DNA from: Rana temporaria
Lineage: Eukaryota > Chordata > Amphibia > Anura > Ranidae
Assembly (NCBI RefSeq): GCF_905171775.1
Contig: NC_053494.1
Span: forward strand, 197,625,044 to 197,689,043
DNA length: 64,000 bases
Direction of reading: 5' to 3'
Shown here piece after piece: positions 63,794 through 64,000 of the stretch. Position numbers and translations under genes: made by a program. The notes under the pieces are model-generated. The model had not been told where the DNA came from and did no database searches. It was given only the letters and a program-made list of their open reading frames with translations. The first letter of the stretch is position 1; each line of letters opens with the position of its first letter.

Positions 63794-64000
63794 TATACAT
63801 TTTTGATCAAACAAGAAACAAAACTATTCATATCCCCATCCAACCCTGCTACAATCTCTTGAAGTACTAAATGCAGGGTATTTGTTAGAAGAACATTTGC
63901 ACAGAATGACCAATAAAAGGCTACAGTGCCACAGAGGTAAAGTCGCTCAATCTGACAAAGAAAATCCTATTGATCTCAATATTATTATTTTTATTACATT
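63794..64000. other. Intergenic end of window
   Basis: No feature recognised; ends in an ATT-rich tract. Confidence 0.3.

Overview
This is vertebrate nuclear DNA, and most likely from a true frog (Ranidae). The reasons are one spliced protein-coding gene with canonical GT-AG introns, a second gene that enters from the left edge, and a dense, nested load of short DNA transposons. Several of these repeat families look like ones I associate with ranid genomes, but the species call is inference. Nothing bacterial or viral is present, and most long open frames are translated minisatellites or repeats.

Genes. All recognised genes are on the minus strand. A complete histamine N-methyltransferase-like gene (gene A) runs from 49699 down to 33861. 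Its six exons (49503-49699, 47456-47508, 43935-44042, 41125-41255, 36223-36316, 33861-34210) join in frame to 307 codons plus a stop. About 29 kb further along the same strand lies the first coding exon of a second HNMT-like gene (gene B, 4514-4717). It has the same exon-end phase, and the rest of it lies outside the window. The two form a tandem array. Gene B keeps the N-terminal residues of mammalian HNMT. Gene A has changed several positions that line the histamine pocket, including the C-terminal Asn.

Layout. 1-4.1 kb is repeats (3-bp-TSD MITEs and a hAT element). 4.1-4.9 kb is the gene B exon. 4.9-33.8 kb is intergenic or upstream of gene B and is built from nested elements: copies of a roughly 1-kb TTAA-flanked repeat, smaller TTAA-flanked palindromes, 3-bp-TSD MITEs, several minisatellites, a solo LTR at 22119-22834, and microsatellites. 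33.8-49.7 kb is gene A; its introns hold two hAT elements with exact 8-bp duplications, a Tc1 transposase relic, a tRNA-derived SINE with exact target duplications, and more TTAA palindromes. 49.7-64 kb, upstream of gene A, holds a 5'-truncated L1 with a 15-bp duplication and a nested TA-flanked element, further TTAA copies, a long near-perfect inverted repeat, minisatellites and a probable second LTR.

I found no new enzymatic system. The most useful observations are the diverging HNMT tandem pair, the internal empty-site evidence that many families here use TTAA targets, the repeated birth of minisatellites inside DNA transposons, and the readable order of nested insertions.
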